Below are positions 31,058-41,492 of a stretch of DNA of 64,000 nt, piece by piece. Below the pieces are notes generated by a model. It searched no databases and was not told where the DNA came from. It saw only the letters and a list, made by a program, of their open reading frames with translations. The stretch comes from Chitinophaga pinensis. Its GTDB lineage: Bacteria > Bacteroidota > Bacteroidia > UKL13-3. The translations under genes and the position numbers were made by a program. Positions within the stretch are counted from its first letter, which is position 1; the number at the start of each line of letters is the position of its first letter. Where the stretch lies: assembly GCA_945860865.1 (NCBI GenBank), contig CAMARW010000001.1, positions 400,294 through 464,293 of the forward strand, in the 5' to 3' direction.

Positions 31058-31750
31058 TTAGCTTCCTATGCTACTCATGCCGCCATCAACCGCTAAAATT
31101 TGTCCGCTTACCCAAGTAGCATTTAACAAATACAAAGCGGCTTCGCTAAGATCTTGCACCGATCCAATCTTTTTGAGGGGATGCCTCTCTGCCGCCGATG
31201 CCATTTTGGTTTCGCTATTCAATAGTTTTTCGGCAAGGGGAGTTTCTGTTAAGGAAGGTGCAATGGCATTTACCCTAATTTTAGGTGCAAACTCAGCAGC
31301 CAATGATTTGGTTAATCCTTCAATAGCTCCTTTAGCCCCGGCAATGCTAGCATGAAAAGGCATTCCTTTTTGCACAGCCACCGTGCTAAACAATACAATA
31401 GATGGGGCAGTGCTTTGCTGCAATTGAGGCAAATATTTTTGAATGGTTTTTACCGCACCTAAATAATTTATTTGCAAATCATTCATAAAATCTGCCTGTT
31501 TAAGGGCTCTAAACGGACGTAAATTGATACTTCCTGGACAATATATTAATCCGTCTATTGGTTCTGTTATCTCCGGAAATTGCACCACTTCCTCTGTTAT
31601 ATCTATGCTACTAAATGTAATGTTTTGTGGCATTTCTGCTTCTTTCCAACTTCTGCTCAATACCTGCACTTTGTTTCCTGCTAAGGCCAATGTTTTAGCT
31701 AAATGTAAACCAATGCCACTGCTTCCACCAACAATTAAATAATTTTTCAT
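31058..31750 (-). CDS. Short-chain dehydrogenase/reductase
   Basis: GGSSGIGLHLA Rossmann motif; ASIAGAKGAIEGLTKSLA. Confidence 0.92.
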   Translation of the reverse strand: MKNYLIVGGSSGIGLHLAKTLALAGNKVQVLSRSWKEAEMPQNITFSSIDITEEVVQFPEITEPIDGLIYCPGSINLRPFRALKQADFMNDLQINYLGAVKTIQKYLPQLQQSTAPSIVLFSTVAVQKGMPFHASIAGAKGAIEGLTKSLAAEFAPKIRVNAIAPSLTETPLAEKLLNSETKMASAAERHPLKKIGSVQDLSEAALYLLNATWVSGQILAVDGGMSSIGS

Positions 31751-31780
31751 ATCTAATAAACATCACCTATGGTAAATTGT

Positions 31781-32932
31781 TTAAAAGCGTTTTCCGTGGG
31801 TAAGGCTAATTATTTTCCTAAGCAACCATGGAAAGGGTTTTAACATGGCAATAATGAGCCATGTTATTTGGGTTGAACCAAAAAGTTTTTGGAAGATTCG
31901 TCCAACAAGTAACCTAGTTGCAAAATTTTTGTTCCAAGCTTGGCGGTAAAGTGTTTCAAATTGATGGCGGGAATTTTCATCTGCCGCATTATCTGGAAAT
32001 AGTTTGCTTATAATATCTGCCGCACGCATAGCCATACTCATACCATTCCCACATAGCGGTGCTATTAATCCGGCAGCATCTCCCAACATAATAATGTGCT
32101 GCTCTATCAATGGTTTTGGTTCAAACCGAATTTGAGAGATAACAAGTGGTTTTTGAAAACGCATGCTTGCTGTTGAAAATATCTGTTTTAGGTGTGGATT
32201 TTTAAACAAAACGGCCTCTTCCATAGCTTTAATCTGATTGCCATGTTTGCTTAAATTTTCTTGGGTTGTGAGGTAGCATAAACAATAATTATTTTGGTCT
32301 ATTTTAGAGATGCCGCAATAGCCATCTTTAAAATTATGTAGGGCAATGTAATTGTCTGGAAAGTCTATGTTTATATGGTATTTTACGCCTATGTAGTTTT
32401 GTTTGCCTTGCTTTATTTCTTGGGTAAATTTTCTATTGAGTTGAAGGTCTAAATTGCTTTTTTTGCCATAAGCACCAAAAGCATAATGGCTTTTAAAATT
32501 TCCTTTATCGCTATTTATTTCAAATTGATTGCCATTAAATGTAACGTGTTTTACCTTGGTGTTTTGTAGTGCTTTAACACCCACTTTAACCGCTTCCTCA
32601 AAGAGCAATTGATCAAGTGTAAAACGCGCTATGCCAAAACCACCTAAATCAAGTGATTGCTTCAGGGTATATCCATTAGGTGCGCTAATTTTTAATTGAG
32701 TAATAAGTGGTAAATTTAAACTAGTTAAGGGAATGCCACAAGATTCAATGAATTGCCAACTTTCTAGCGAGATGTACTCCCCGCAAACTTTGTGAAAGGG
32801 ATACGTTTCTTTTTCAAGTAAAATTACTTTTTTACCTTTTTGTGCCAGTTTAATGGCTAATGTTAATCCACCTAAACCGCCTCCAATAATGGCCGCATCG
32901 TATGTTTCTTCATTATGCATGTTTAAAAACAA
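31781..32932 (-). CDS. FAD-dependent oxidoreductase (geranylgeranyl-reductase/halogenase-like fold)
   Basis: DAAIIGGGLGGLTLAIKLAQKGKKVILLEK, LGDAAGLIAPLCGNGMSMAM. Confidence 0.88.
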   Translation of the reverse strand: MFLNMHNEETYDAAIIGGGLGGLTLAIKLAQKGKKVILLEKETYPFHKVCGEYISLESWQFIESCGIPLTSLNLPLITQLKISAPNGYTLKQSLDLGGFGIARFTLDQLLFEEAVKVGVKALQNTKVKHVTFNGNQFEINSDKGNFKSHYAFGAYGKKSNLDLQLNRKFTQEIKQGKQNYIGVKYHINIDFPDNYIALHNFKDGYCGISKIDQNNYCLCYLTTQENLSKHGNQIKAMEEAVLFKNPHLKQIFSTASMRFQKPLVISQIRFEPKPLIEQHIIMLGDAAGLIAPLCGNGMSMAMRAADIISKLFPDNAADENSRHQFETLYRQAWNKNFATRLLVGRIFQKLFGSTQITWLIIAMLKPFPWLLRKIISLTHGKRF

Positions 32933-33617
32933 TTAACCACCTAAAAGCCCATTTCCAATGTATCTTAATATCTTTAAAAGTATTATGTGGTAATAATTGT
33001 TGGAGTTCGGCCAAAGAAAAACCCCTCCTTACCGAAAGGCAGGCATCATTTTTTACAAGGTAACTAGATGAAAATATTTGGGTAAGCCATTTAATGCTGT
33101 AATAGGCTAGGGGATGTCTGTGGAGATCATTTATTAAAAATCCGATTTTAGATTTTTGTTGCATATAACCAAATAACTCTTGTAGGGCTTTTTCTTTAAA
33201 ATGATGGCAAAAAAGCGCAGTAATAGTAATATCGTATTGTGTATGGTTTTGCAAATACATTTTATAATCCATGCAAACAAAACTTATTTCTGGATAGTTA
33301 GCGCAGTGTTTTTGGGCAAACTCTATGCAATCTGCTTTTAAATCTACCCCTACTAATTGAAGGTTTAATTTATTTTTTCTTCCCCATTCGGCAATGCTTT
33401 TGAGGTTATCTCCGCCACCACAGCCAATGTCTAAAAGGGTATAAGTTTGGTGAGTTAATAAACCAAAAGAGGCCATGCCGTTTAAGGTAACTGCATGGCC
33501 TCCTAAATAGGTATTAATGGTATTTAACTCACGCAAGTTTAGGTATAAATCTTGGGCAGGTATAATGGCCTCATCCAATAACTCTATATCGTAGCAGCGC
33601 TTGCTAAAGTTGGGCAT
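32913..33617 (-). CDS. Class I SAM-dependent methyltransferase
   Basis: TLLDIGCGGGDNLKSIAEWGR motif I. Confidence 0.88.
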   Translation of the reverse strand: MPNFSKRCYDIELLDEAIIPAQDLYLNLRELNTINTYLGGHAVTLNGMASFGLLTHQTYTLLDIGCGGGDNLKSIAEWGRKNKLNLQLVGVDLKADCIEFAQKHCANYPEISFVCMDYKMYLQNHTQYDITITALFCHHFKEKALQELFGYMQQKSKIGFLINDLHRHPLAYYSIKWLTQIFSSSYLVKNDACLSVRRGFSLAELQQLLPHNTFKDIKIHWKWAFRWLIVFKHA

Positions 33618-33626
33618 GTTTTTTAA

Positions 33627-34637
33627 TTATGCCTGGTTTTTTTTAATTTTCAGTATGCTAAAATTGGAAGCTTCTTCGCAAATGGTATTGCTTAACCTGC
33701 CCAATCCATCAATTTCCATTTCTACCACATCACCTGCTTGTAACCATTGTGGTTTAAAACTTTTATCATTAAGCAAGCCAGTTCCGTTTAATTCTAAGAA
33801 GCAACCAGTTCCAACCGTTCCAGAACCAATTACATCGCCAGGTAATATATCAACGCCGTATGCGCAGCGTTCAATAATTTCTGCAAAGGTCCAATCCATA
33901 TCACCCACACTACCTTGGCTTACCAAAACACCGTTTACCCAGCATTTCATGGCTAAGTTGTAGCTATTTCCAACATGGCCAGCTTTTGCAGGAACTTTAT
34001 ATGATTCTAATTCGTCTGCTGTTACAAAATATGGACCAATTACGGTAGAGAAATCTTTGCCCTTGGCCGGACCTAAATTTAAGAGCATTTCTTCCATTTG
34101 CAGGGTTCTTGCACTCATATCATTCATAATCATGTAACCTGCAATGTAGTTATCGGCTTCTGCTGCGGTAATATTTCTTCCTTTTTTGCCAATTACAATA
34201 GCTGCTTCTAATTCAAAATCGAGTTTTTGAAAATGGTCTGGCATGCAATAAATTTCACCTGGACCCTGAATGGCATTGTGATTGGTGAAATAAAAGATGG
34301 GATATTGGTCAAATTCTTCTATCATAGGTACACCGCGATTTCTTCTGGCGGCGGCCACGTGTTGCCTAAAAGCGTACCCATCTCTGCAAGATGTTGGGTT
34401 GGGAACAGGAGCTTCCAATTTTACTTCAGCAACCTTAATAGGTACGGCCAAATTTGGATTGATTTTTAGTTGTTGGTCTATTGTTTTGGCCAGTTCCATT
34501 ATGCTTTCCCCACCTTGTAAAAAAGCAAGCATATTGTTTGGTAATGCACTGTTAAGTTGCTGTGTTGGCCAAATATTATCGTTTTGTATTATGCCTAATT
34601 GTGTGGCGCCGGCATAGGTATATGTTACTAATTTCAT
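33627..34637 (-). CDS. Fumarylacetoacetate hydrolase family protein
   Basis: LDFELEAAIVIGKKGRNI, GDVIGSGTVGTGCF. Confidence 0.9.
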   Translation of the reverse strand: MKLVTYTYAGATQLGIIQNDNIWPTQQLNSALPNNMLAFLQGGESIMELAKTIDQQLKINPNLAVPIKVAEVKLEAPVPNPTSCRDGYAFRQHVAAARRNRGVPMIEEFDQYPIFYFTNHNAIQGPGEIYCMPDHFQKLDFELEAAIVIGKKGRNITAAEADNYIAGYMIMNDMSARTLQMEEMLLNLGPAKGKDFSTVIGPYFVTADELESYKVPAKAGHVGNSYNLAMKCWVNGVLVSQGSVGDMDWTFAEIIERCAYGVDILPGDVIGSGTVGTGCFLELNGTGLLNDKSFKPQWLQAGDVVEMEIDGLGRLSNTICEEASNFSILKIKKNQA

Positions 34638-34638
34638 A

Positions 34639-35025
34639 TTATAATTTTGGTAAGTTTATTTTATCAGGAACTATTAAAATTTGACCATATTGTTTTTGCA
34701 ATTGCTGGTACATAGATTGTGATTCAATTAAGTTTCTATAATCGCCAACCCGCAATTTAAAATAGGGCTGTTGGTAAATAAGGTAAATTTGTTCGGTAGG
34801 AAAATCAGCCAAAAATTTGGCCCGCAATGCACTCGCATTGATTCTATCCGAACCAGTAAATATTTGAATTCTGTACCCATCTATATGCTGACTAGCTTTA
34901 TTAATTTCTATATTTTTGTTTACCAAAGAATCCAATAAAGGGTCTGAAGATAAAACTACTTTATTTTGAGCATATCCAAAATTATAAGCCAACAGAAATA
35001 GGAATATAAAGCGTATCTTTTTCAT
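34639..35025 (-). CDS. Exported SPOR-domain protein
   Basis: Signal peptide MKKIRFIFLFLLAYNFGYAQ; YRIQIFTGSDR...YFKLRVGDYRN SPOR signature. Confidence 0.75.
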   Translation of the reverse strand: MKKIRFIFLFLLAYNFGYAQNKVVLSSDPLLDSLVNKNIEINKASQHIDGYRIQIFTGSDRINASALRAKFLADFPTEQIYLIYQQPYFKLRVGDYRNLIESQSMYQQLQKQYGQILIVPDKINLPKL

Positions 35026-35032
35026 AAAATAA

Positions 35033-35689
35033 TCAATCTGCCTGAACCAATTCGATACTAGCTGAAGAGCCAATTCTAGTAGCACCAGCAGCTATAAGTT
35101 CTTCTGCAAATGCTTTTGATTTAATACCGCCTGCTGCTTTAATTTTTATTTTTGCAGGCAAACATTTTCGCATAATTTTAACAGCTTCAACAGTAGCTCC
35201 TTCCGATCCAAATCCGGTTGATGTTTTCACAAAATCTGCTTCACAATCTGCACAAATTTTACAAAGTAATTTAATTTCTTCTTCATTAAGGTAGCAAGTT
35301 TCAATAATTACCTTTACCAATTTATTTTGCAAATGGCAGGCCGTTACAACAGCCTGAATATCGTTTTGAACAGTGGCTATATCACCGCTTTTAAAGGCCG
35401 AAATATTTGCCACCATATCCACTTCATCTGCCCCCGAGTTAATAGCTTTTTTGGTTTCTTCTACTTTGCTTGAAACAGTATTATAGCCAAACGGAAATCC
35501 AACTACACTTATAATTTTAACTTCCGATTTTTTAAGCGTTTTCTTGGCAAGTTGAACAAAATAAGGTGCTACGCATACGCCATAAAAACCATGCTCCATG
35601 GCCTCATTGCATAGTTTTATAATTTCTTCATTAACCGCATTTGGCTTAAGGTTGGTGTGTTCTATTTGGTTTGCTAGGTTCATTGTCAT
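35033..35689 (-). CDS. deoC: Deoxyribose-phosphate aldolase
   Basis: IEHTNLKP, VVGFPFG, ADFVKTSTGF, KAAGGI motifs. Confidence 0.95.
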   Translation of the reverse strand: MTMNLANQIEHTNLKPNAVNEEIIKLCNEAMEHGFYGVCVAPYFVQLAKKTLKKSEVKIISVVGFPFGYNTVSSKVEETKKAINSGADEVDMVANISAFKSGDIATVQNDIQAVVTACHLQNKLVKVIIETCYLNEEEIKLLCKICADCEADFVKTSTGFGSEGATVEAVKIMRKCLPAKIKIKAAGGIKSKAFAEELIAAGATRIGSSASIELVQAD

Positions 35690-38600
35690 TTAATTTAATT
35701 CTTCCTTGCCATGGCAAGATTTATATTTTTTGCCACTACCGCACGGACAAACATCGTTTCTGCCAATTTTTACTACGCCTTTAATTTGAGCTGGCTTTTG
35801 AGGCTCTTGGGCACCTTGGGCTGCTTGTTGGTTATTTTTTTGCAACTCGGCTAAATCATCTGTTCTCGATGTTTTAAGTTTGCTTGTATCAACCCTTCTA
35901 GGTTGCTCGGCTTGTTTTACTTCTGCAGCGTTTTCTACCGGAATAAATCCCTTAAATAGCATCCCTAATACTTGCTTGTGAATGCGTGATAACATGCTTT
36001 TAAACAAATTAAAAGACTCTAATTTGTAGATTAACAAAGGATCTTTTTGCTCAAAAACCGCATTTTGTGAACTTTGTTTTAAGTCGTCCATCTCGCGCAA
36101 ATGTTCTTTCCAATCGTTGTCAATTACAAACAACGACGCAAATTTTTCGTATGTTTTGCTAATTTCTTTAGCTTCTGTTTCAAAGGCTTTTTCCAAATTT
36201 ACAGGTATCTGCATGTTGTGTATGCCATCTGTAAGTGGTACAGAAATCGATTCAAATTGAGAGCCTTTATTGCTGTAAACATCTTGTATTACCGGCCAAG
36301 CCATTTTGGCCATGTCGGCTGTTTTTTGGTAATAGTGAGCCAATAATTCATCAAATAATCTATCGCTAATAATCGCTAATTTACTTCCTAAAAAGGTTTC
36401 TTCATCAATGCTTGTATCGTGCGCAAACAGGCGCATAACCTCAAATTTAAATTCCGAATAATTCTTCTGTTCTTGATAGGTTTCAACCAATTCTTCGCAA
36501 GTATCAGCCAACATATTGCTTATGTCTAACGCTAACTTGTCTCCATATAGTGCATTTCTACGTTTGCTGTAAATTACTTCGCGTTGCGAGTTCATTACAT
36601 CATCATACTCTAGTAATCTTTTACGAATACCAAAATTGTTTTGTTCTACTCTTTTTTGGGCGCGCTCAATATTTTTGGTAATCAAAGAATGTTCGATATT
36701 TTCACCTTCTTTCATCCCCAATTTATCCATAATGCCCGCAATTCTCTCTGAACCAAATAAGCGCATTAAATCATCTTCCAATGAAACAAAAAACTTAGAT
36801 GAACCTGGGTCGCCTTGTCTACCTGCTCGTCCACGTAACTGTCTATCTACCCTTCTGCTCTCATGACGCTCTGTGCCAATAATAGCTAAACCGCCCACTT
36901 CTTTTACACCTTCACCAAGCTTAATGTCGGTTCCTCTACCAGCCATATTTGTTGCAATAGTAACAGCACTTTTTTGTCCTGCTTCTGCTACCACATCAGC
37001 TTCTTTTTGGTGTTGTTTTGCATTTAAAACATTGTGCCTTATCTTACGCATGGTTAACATTCTGCCCAATAGCTCACTTACTTCTACAGAGGTTGTTCCC
37101 ACCAAAACAGGTCTGCCTGCCTCTGTTAACCTTACAATTTCATCAATAACGGCATTGTATTTTTCGCGCTTTGTTTTGTAAATTACATCCTCATCATCTT
37201 TTCTCGAAATAGATCTGTTGGTTGGAATTTCAACAACATCTAATTTATAAATTTCCCAAAACTCACCTGCTTCGGTGGTTGCCGTACCGGTCATACCGCA
37301 AAGTTTGTGGTACATTCTAAAAAAGTTTTGTAGGGTAACTGTAGCATATGTTTGGGTAGCCGCCTCCACTTTTACATTTTCTTTTGCTTCAATGGCTTGG
37401 TGCAATCCGTCACTGTATCTTCTGCCATCCAACACACGACCCGTTTGCTCGTCTACAATTTTTACTTTGCTATCCTGAATAATGTATTCTACATCTCTTT
37501 CAAACATACAATAAGCCTTTAAAAGCTGATTGATAGTATGAATGCGTTCAGATTTAATAGTAAATTCAAGCATTAACTGCTCTTTTCTCTTGAGCTTTTC
37601 TTCTTCAGGTAGCGAAGATTTTTCTATTTCGGCTATTTCTGAACCTACATCTGGAATGATAAAAAAATGTGGATCTTCGCCAGATGAGGTAATGAATTCG
37701 GCTCCCTTTTCTGTAAGGTCTACCGAATTTAATTTTTCATCAATCACAAAATACAAATCGGCATCTACTTTATGCATTTCCTTTTGTTGATCTTGCAAGT
37801 AGTAGTTTTCCGTTTTATTCATAATCTGCCTGGTGCCAGATTCTCCTAAAAACTTTATTACTGCCGAGCTTTTAGGTAAGCCTCTGTATGCCTGAAATAA
37901 CTTAAACCCGCCTTCTTTTTCATTGTTGGCTGCAATTAGTTTCTTGGCATCTGCTAATGCGGTGCTTAAATAAGTTTTTTGTGCGTTTACCAATTTTTCA
38001 ATCCTTGGTTTAAGGGCATAAAATTGCTGGTCGTCTCCACGTGGTACCGGGCCAGAAATAATTAAGGGAGTTCTGGCATCATCAATTAATACAGAGTCAA
38101 CCTCATCAACCATGGCAAAATGGTGTTTGCGTTGTACCAACTCATCCAAACTGTTGGCCATGTTATCGCGGAGGTAATCAAAACCAAATTCGTTGTTTGT
38201 TCCGTAGGTAATGTCTGCTTGGTAGGCTTTTCTTCTCTCGGCCGAATTGGGTTGATGGTAATCTATACAATCAACTGAAATACCATGAAACTCAAACAAA
38301 GGAGCATTCCATTCACAATCTCTTCGGGCCAAATAGTCATTTACGGTTACAATATGTACTCCTAAACCAGCCAATGCATTGAGGTAAGAGGGTAGGGTAG
38401 ATACCAATGTTTTACCTTCACCCGTTGCCATTTCAGATATTTTACCTCTGTGAAGCACCATACCGCCAATTAACTGTACGTCGTAGTGAATCATATTCCA
38501 AGTAATCATCTGCCCTGCAGCTTCCCACGAATTAGACCAAATGGCTTTATCACCTTCAATTTTCACAGGTTTTTTAATCCTGGTTCTGGCACTTAATTCT

Positions 38601-39019
38601 TTGTCGAATGGAGTTGCCACAACCACTAATTGCTTGTTTTCACTGAGTCGTCTGGCTGTTTCTTTCATTACAGCAAAAGCCTCTGGTAAAATTTCTAATA
38701 ATACAACCTCTAACTCTTGGTCGCGCTTCTTCTTTAAAGCATCAATCTCTTTAAACAAATCATCTTTTTTTACAAGGTCTATTTGATCTGTTTTGGTTTC
38801 TTCTAAAATTTCTGAAATCGTATCGTCTATTTCTTTTAATCTATGTTGAATAGTGTTTTTAAACTCAGCTGTTTTGCCTCGCAATGCATCATCGTTCAAT
38901 AAACTCAACTGAGCATAAACAGCATTAATTTCTGTAACTATAGGATATAATTCTTTTAAATCGCGGTCGGCTTTACTCCCAAAAATTTTAGTAATTCCTT
39001 TAAAAATGCTTCCAATCAT
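35690..39019 (-). CDS. secA: Preprotein translocase subunit SecA
   Basis: [42 protein letters not shown]-terminal zinc motif [14 protein letters not shown]. Confidence 0.98.
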   Translation of the reverse strand: MIGSIFKGITKIFGSKADRDLKELYPIVTEINAVYAQLSLLNDDALRGKTAEFKNTIQHRLKEIDDTISEILEETKTDQIDLVKKDDLFKEIDALKKKRDQELEVVLLEILPEAFAVMKETARRLSENKQLVVVATPFDKELSARTRIKKPVKIEGDKAIWSNSWEAAGQMITWNMIHYDVQLIGGMVLHRGKISEMATGEGKTLVSTLPSYLNALAGLGVHIVTVNDYLARRDCEWNAPLFEFHGISVDCIDYHQPNSAERRKAYQADITYGTNNEFGFDYLRDNMANSLDELVQRKHHFAMVDEVDSVLIDDARTPLIISGPVPRGDDQQFYALKPRIEKLVNAQKTYLSTALADAKKLIAANNEKEGGFKLFQAYRGLPKSSAVIKFLGESGTRQIMNKTENYYLQDQQKEMHKVDADLYFVIDEKLNSVDLTEKGAEFITSSGEDPHFFIIPDVGSEIAEIEKSSLPEEEKLKRKEQLMLEFTIKSERIHTINQLLKAYCMFERDVEYIIQDSKVKIVDEQTGRVLDGRRYSDGLHQAIEAKENVKVEAATQTYATVTLQNFFRMYHKLCGMTGTATTEAGEFWEIYKLDVVEIPTNRSISRKDDEDVIYKTKREKYNAVIDEIVRLTEAGRPVLVGTTSVEVSELLGRMLTMRKIRHNVLNAKQHQKEADVVAEAGQKSAVTIATNMAGRGTDIKLGEGVKEVGGLAIIGTERHESRRVDRQLRGRAGRQGDPGSSKFFVSLEDDLMRLFGSERIAGIMDKLGMKEGENIEHSLITKNIERAQKRVEQNNFGIRKRLLEYDDVMNSQREVIYSKRRNALYGDKLALDISNMLADTCEELVETYQEQKNYSEFKFEVMRLFAHDTSIDEETFLGSKLAIISDRLFDELLAHYYQKTADMAKMAWPVIQDVYSNKGSQFESISVPLTDGIHNMQIPVNLEKAFETEAKEISKTYEKFASLFVIDNDWKEHLREMDDLKQSSQNAVFEQKDPLLIYKLESFNLFKSMLSRIHKQVLGMLFKGFIPVENAAEVKQAEQPRRVDTSKLKTSRTDDLAELQKNNQQAAQGAQEPQKPAQIKGVVKIGRNDVCPCGSGKKYKSCHGKEELN

Positions 39020-39217
39020 ATGTGTAGGTTTTCTATGGTGTAGGTATGCAATTAAGCATAACGCTGTAAATTTATGTTATTTTTCAGTATCGGCATAAAT
39101 TAATCCAATATCAAATTTTGTCAATATGACATATAAAAGATTAAATCTGATTGTAACCCCCTTAGTTTATCAGCTAAAATTCAATCTATTTGTCAGGATT
39201 TATTTTTTTTGAGTGAA

Positions 39218-39904
39218 TTAGTCTGGCATATCTTGCGCACTCTGACTCCTAAAACCCAGTAATTTTGATGTTGGCATGCCACTGCTGTAGCTCATTAAGT
39301 TTTTTTGTTCTAATGATATATAGCTCATAGCTTCCATTGGCGGTGCTGTTAAATCAAAAGTTAAGCAATAATACATCGCTTCTGTTAAAATTGTGTTAAT
39401 ATTAGTGGTATTAATGCAGCAGGTTCCAATATCATCAAACATAAAAGATAATGGCCTTTTGCCTTCAATAAACAAATGTTGTTCTTTATTAATATAAATC
39501 CTCGCCACTAAGTATCCTAAATCCCCTTCTCTATTAAACTTAATACTATCAGCTAAAAAATTATAAATCTGAATCATTCCACAAAACTCACGCAAGGGAT
39601 CGGCCTTAATGTAGGCATTGTTTTTTATGAAATGTCCTGGTGGAAAATCAAAAATGTTGGTATGCATCATAAAAACCAGTGTATCCCCACTAAATTTTAA
39701 ATGCATTTCGTAGTCTCCTTTTTCGAAGTATTTTATTTCTACTTTCGATTCTTTAGGATTTATCTCCAAACTTAATTGTTCTGCCAATTCTTTGGCAGCC
39801 ACTTTAAGCATATTAAAAACCTCAAGTGTACTTCTGTAAGCCAGTTGTTTGGTGGCAGATTTTTGAAGCAGTAACTCTTTTATTTTCTCTAATTTATTCT
39901 CCAT
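39218..39904 (-). CDS. Conserved hypothetical protein
   Basis: Long ORF with coding-like composition between secA and proS; no domain recognised. Confidence 0.7.
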   Translation of the reverse strand: MENKLEKIKELLLQKSATKQLAYRSTLEVFNMLKVAAKELAEQLSLEINPKESKVEIKYFEKGDYEMHLKFSGDTLVFMMHTNIFDFPPGHFIKNNAYIKADPLREFCGMIQIYNFLADSIKFNREGDLGYLVARIYINKEQHLFIEGKRPLSFMFDDIGTCCINTTNINTILTEAMYYCLTFDLTAPPMEAMSYISLEQKNLMSYSSGMPTSKLLGFRSQSAQDMPD

Positions 39905-39921
39905 GAGATTACTAAAATAGG

Positions 39922-41397
39922 TTAATACGCTCTTGCAAAAAGTACGCGTTCTTTAGACTCATTTCCGGTTAGAATACATTTTCCAAATTCTTGAGTATTA
40001 TTCAAAGGAATACACCTTATAGTTGCTTTAGAGCGCTCTTTTATTTTTTCTTCTGTTTCTGAACTACCATCCCAATGCGCGCTCACAAATCCAGTTTTGT
40101 TTTCTAAGGCATCCATAAATTCTTCCCAAGTATCAACCGTATGAATATGTTCACTTCTATAATCTAGTGCTCTTTGGTAAATATTCTGTTGTATCTGCTC
40201 CAATAAATGCTCAATTTTATGTTCTAAATCGGTTGCACTCATCACTTGCTTTTCTTTGGTGTCTCTGCGGGCAACTTCAACTGTTTCGTTTTGAACATCT
40301 CTTGGTCCAATAGCTATTCTTACTGGTACGCCTTTTAACTCATAGTCGGCAAATTTATAGCCTGGACTTAAATGATCTCTGTCATCTAGCTTAACTGATA
40401 TGCCTTGTTTTTTAAGCAGTTGAAAATAAGCATCTGCTTTTTCCATAACGAGCACTTTTTCTTCTGCTTTTCTAAATATGGGCACAATTACTACTTGGAT
40501 AGGGGCCAATCTTGGAGGTAAAACCAGTCCTTCATCGTCGCTATGGCTCATAATTAAAGCTCCCATTAAGCGAGTAGAAACGCCCCAAGAGGTTGCCCAA
40601 ACATATTCAGATTTATTCTCTTTGGTTACGTATTTTACATCAAATGCCTTTGCAAAGTTCTGACCCAAAAAGTGTGAGGTGCCCATTTGTAGCGCCTTGC
40701 CATCCTGCATCAAGCCTTCAATACAATAAGTATCTATGGCGCCAGCAAATCTTTCATTGGCAGATTTTACGCCTTTTATAACCGGCACCGCTAATATATT
40801 CTCAGCAAAATCAGCATATACCTCCAACATTTTGCGGGTTTCTTCTATTGCTTCCTCCGCCGTGGCATGAGCAGTATGTCCTTCCTGCCACAAAAATTCG
40901 GTGGTGCGCAAAAATAAACGCGTACGCATCTCCCATCTTACCACATTTGCCCATTGGTTCAATAAAATGGGTAAATCACGGTAACTCTGAATCCAACTTC
41001 TATAGGTATTCCAAATAATGGTTTCGCTGGTTGGACGGACAATTAGTTCTTCTTCCAATTTGGCATCGGGATCTACCACTATTTCTTTTGTTATAGGGTC
41101 AACTTTTAATCTATAATGCGTCACAACTGCGCACTCTTTAGCAAAACCATCTACATGACTAGCCTCTTTGGTGAAAAAAGATTTGGGTATAAAAAGCGGA
41201 AAATAAGCATTGGAGTGTCCAGTCTCCTTAAATCTTCTGTCTAATTCTGCCTGCATTTTTTCCCATATCGCATAACCATATGGTTTTATTATCATACAAC
41301 CTTTAACATCTGAATGCTCTGCTAAGTCTGCATTTTTAACGAGATTATTGTACCAACCACTATAATCTTCGCTTCTTTTTATTTTTTTTATTTCCAT
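39922..41397 (-). CDS. proS: Prolyl-tRNA synthetase (short, eukaryote/archaea-like type)
   Basis: [41 protein letters not shown]. Confidence 0.95.
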   Translation of the reverse strand: MEIKKIKRSEDYSGWYNNLVKNADLAEHSDVKGCMIIKPYGYAIWEKMQAELDRRFKETGHSNAYFPLFIPKSFFTKEASHVDGFAKECAVVTHYRLKVDPITKEIVVDPDAKLEEELIVRPTSETIIWNTYRSWIQSYRDLPILLNQWANVVRWEMRTRLFLRTTEFLWQEGHTAHATAEEAIEETRKMLEVYADFAENILAVPVIKGVKSANERFAGAIDTYCIEGLMQDGKALQMGTSHFLGQNFAKAFDVKYVTKENKSEYVWATSWGVSTRLMGALIMSHSDDEGLVLPPRLAPIQVVIVPIFRKAEEKVLVMEKADAYFQLLKKQGISVKLDDRDHLSPGYKFADYELKGVPVRIAIGPRDVQNETVEVARRDTKEKQVMSATDLEHKIEHLLEQIQQNIYQRALDYRSEHIHTVDTWEEFMDALENKTGFVSAHWDGSSETEEKIKERSKATIRCIPLNNTQEFGKCILTGNESKERVLFARAY

Positions 41398-41492
41398 ATC
41401 CTGCTTTTTGGAATAGTATTTGTTTTTGTTGAAATATAGTACAAAAATACTTTTTAGTTGTTACTTTGTATAAGGAATAAAAATCCATTGTT

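Noticed and set aside
35690-39019. Several antisense ORFs over secA (e.g. 36873-37181, 38541-38786)
   Set aside because: Shadow ORFs opposite a highly conserved gene; no recognisable protein features.
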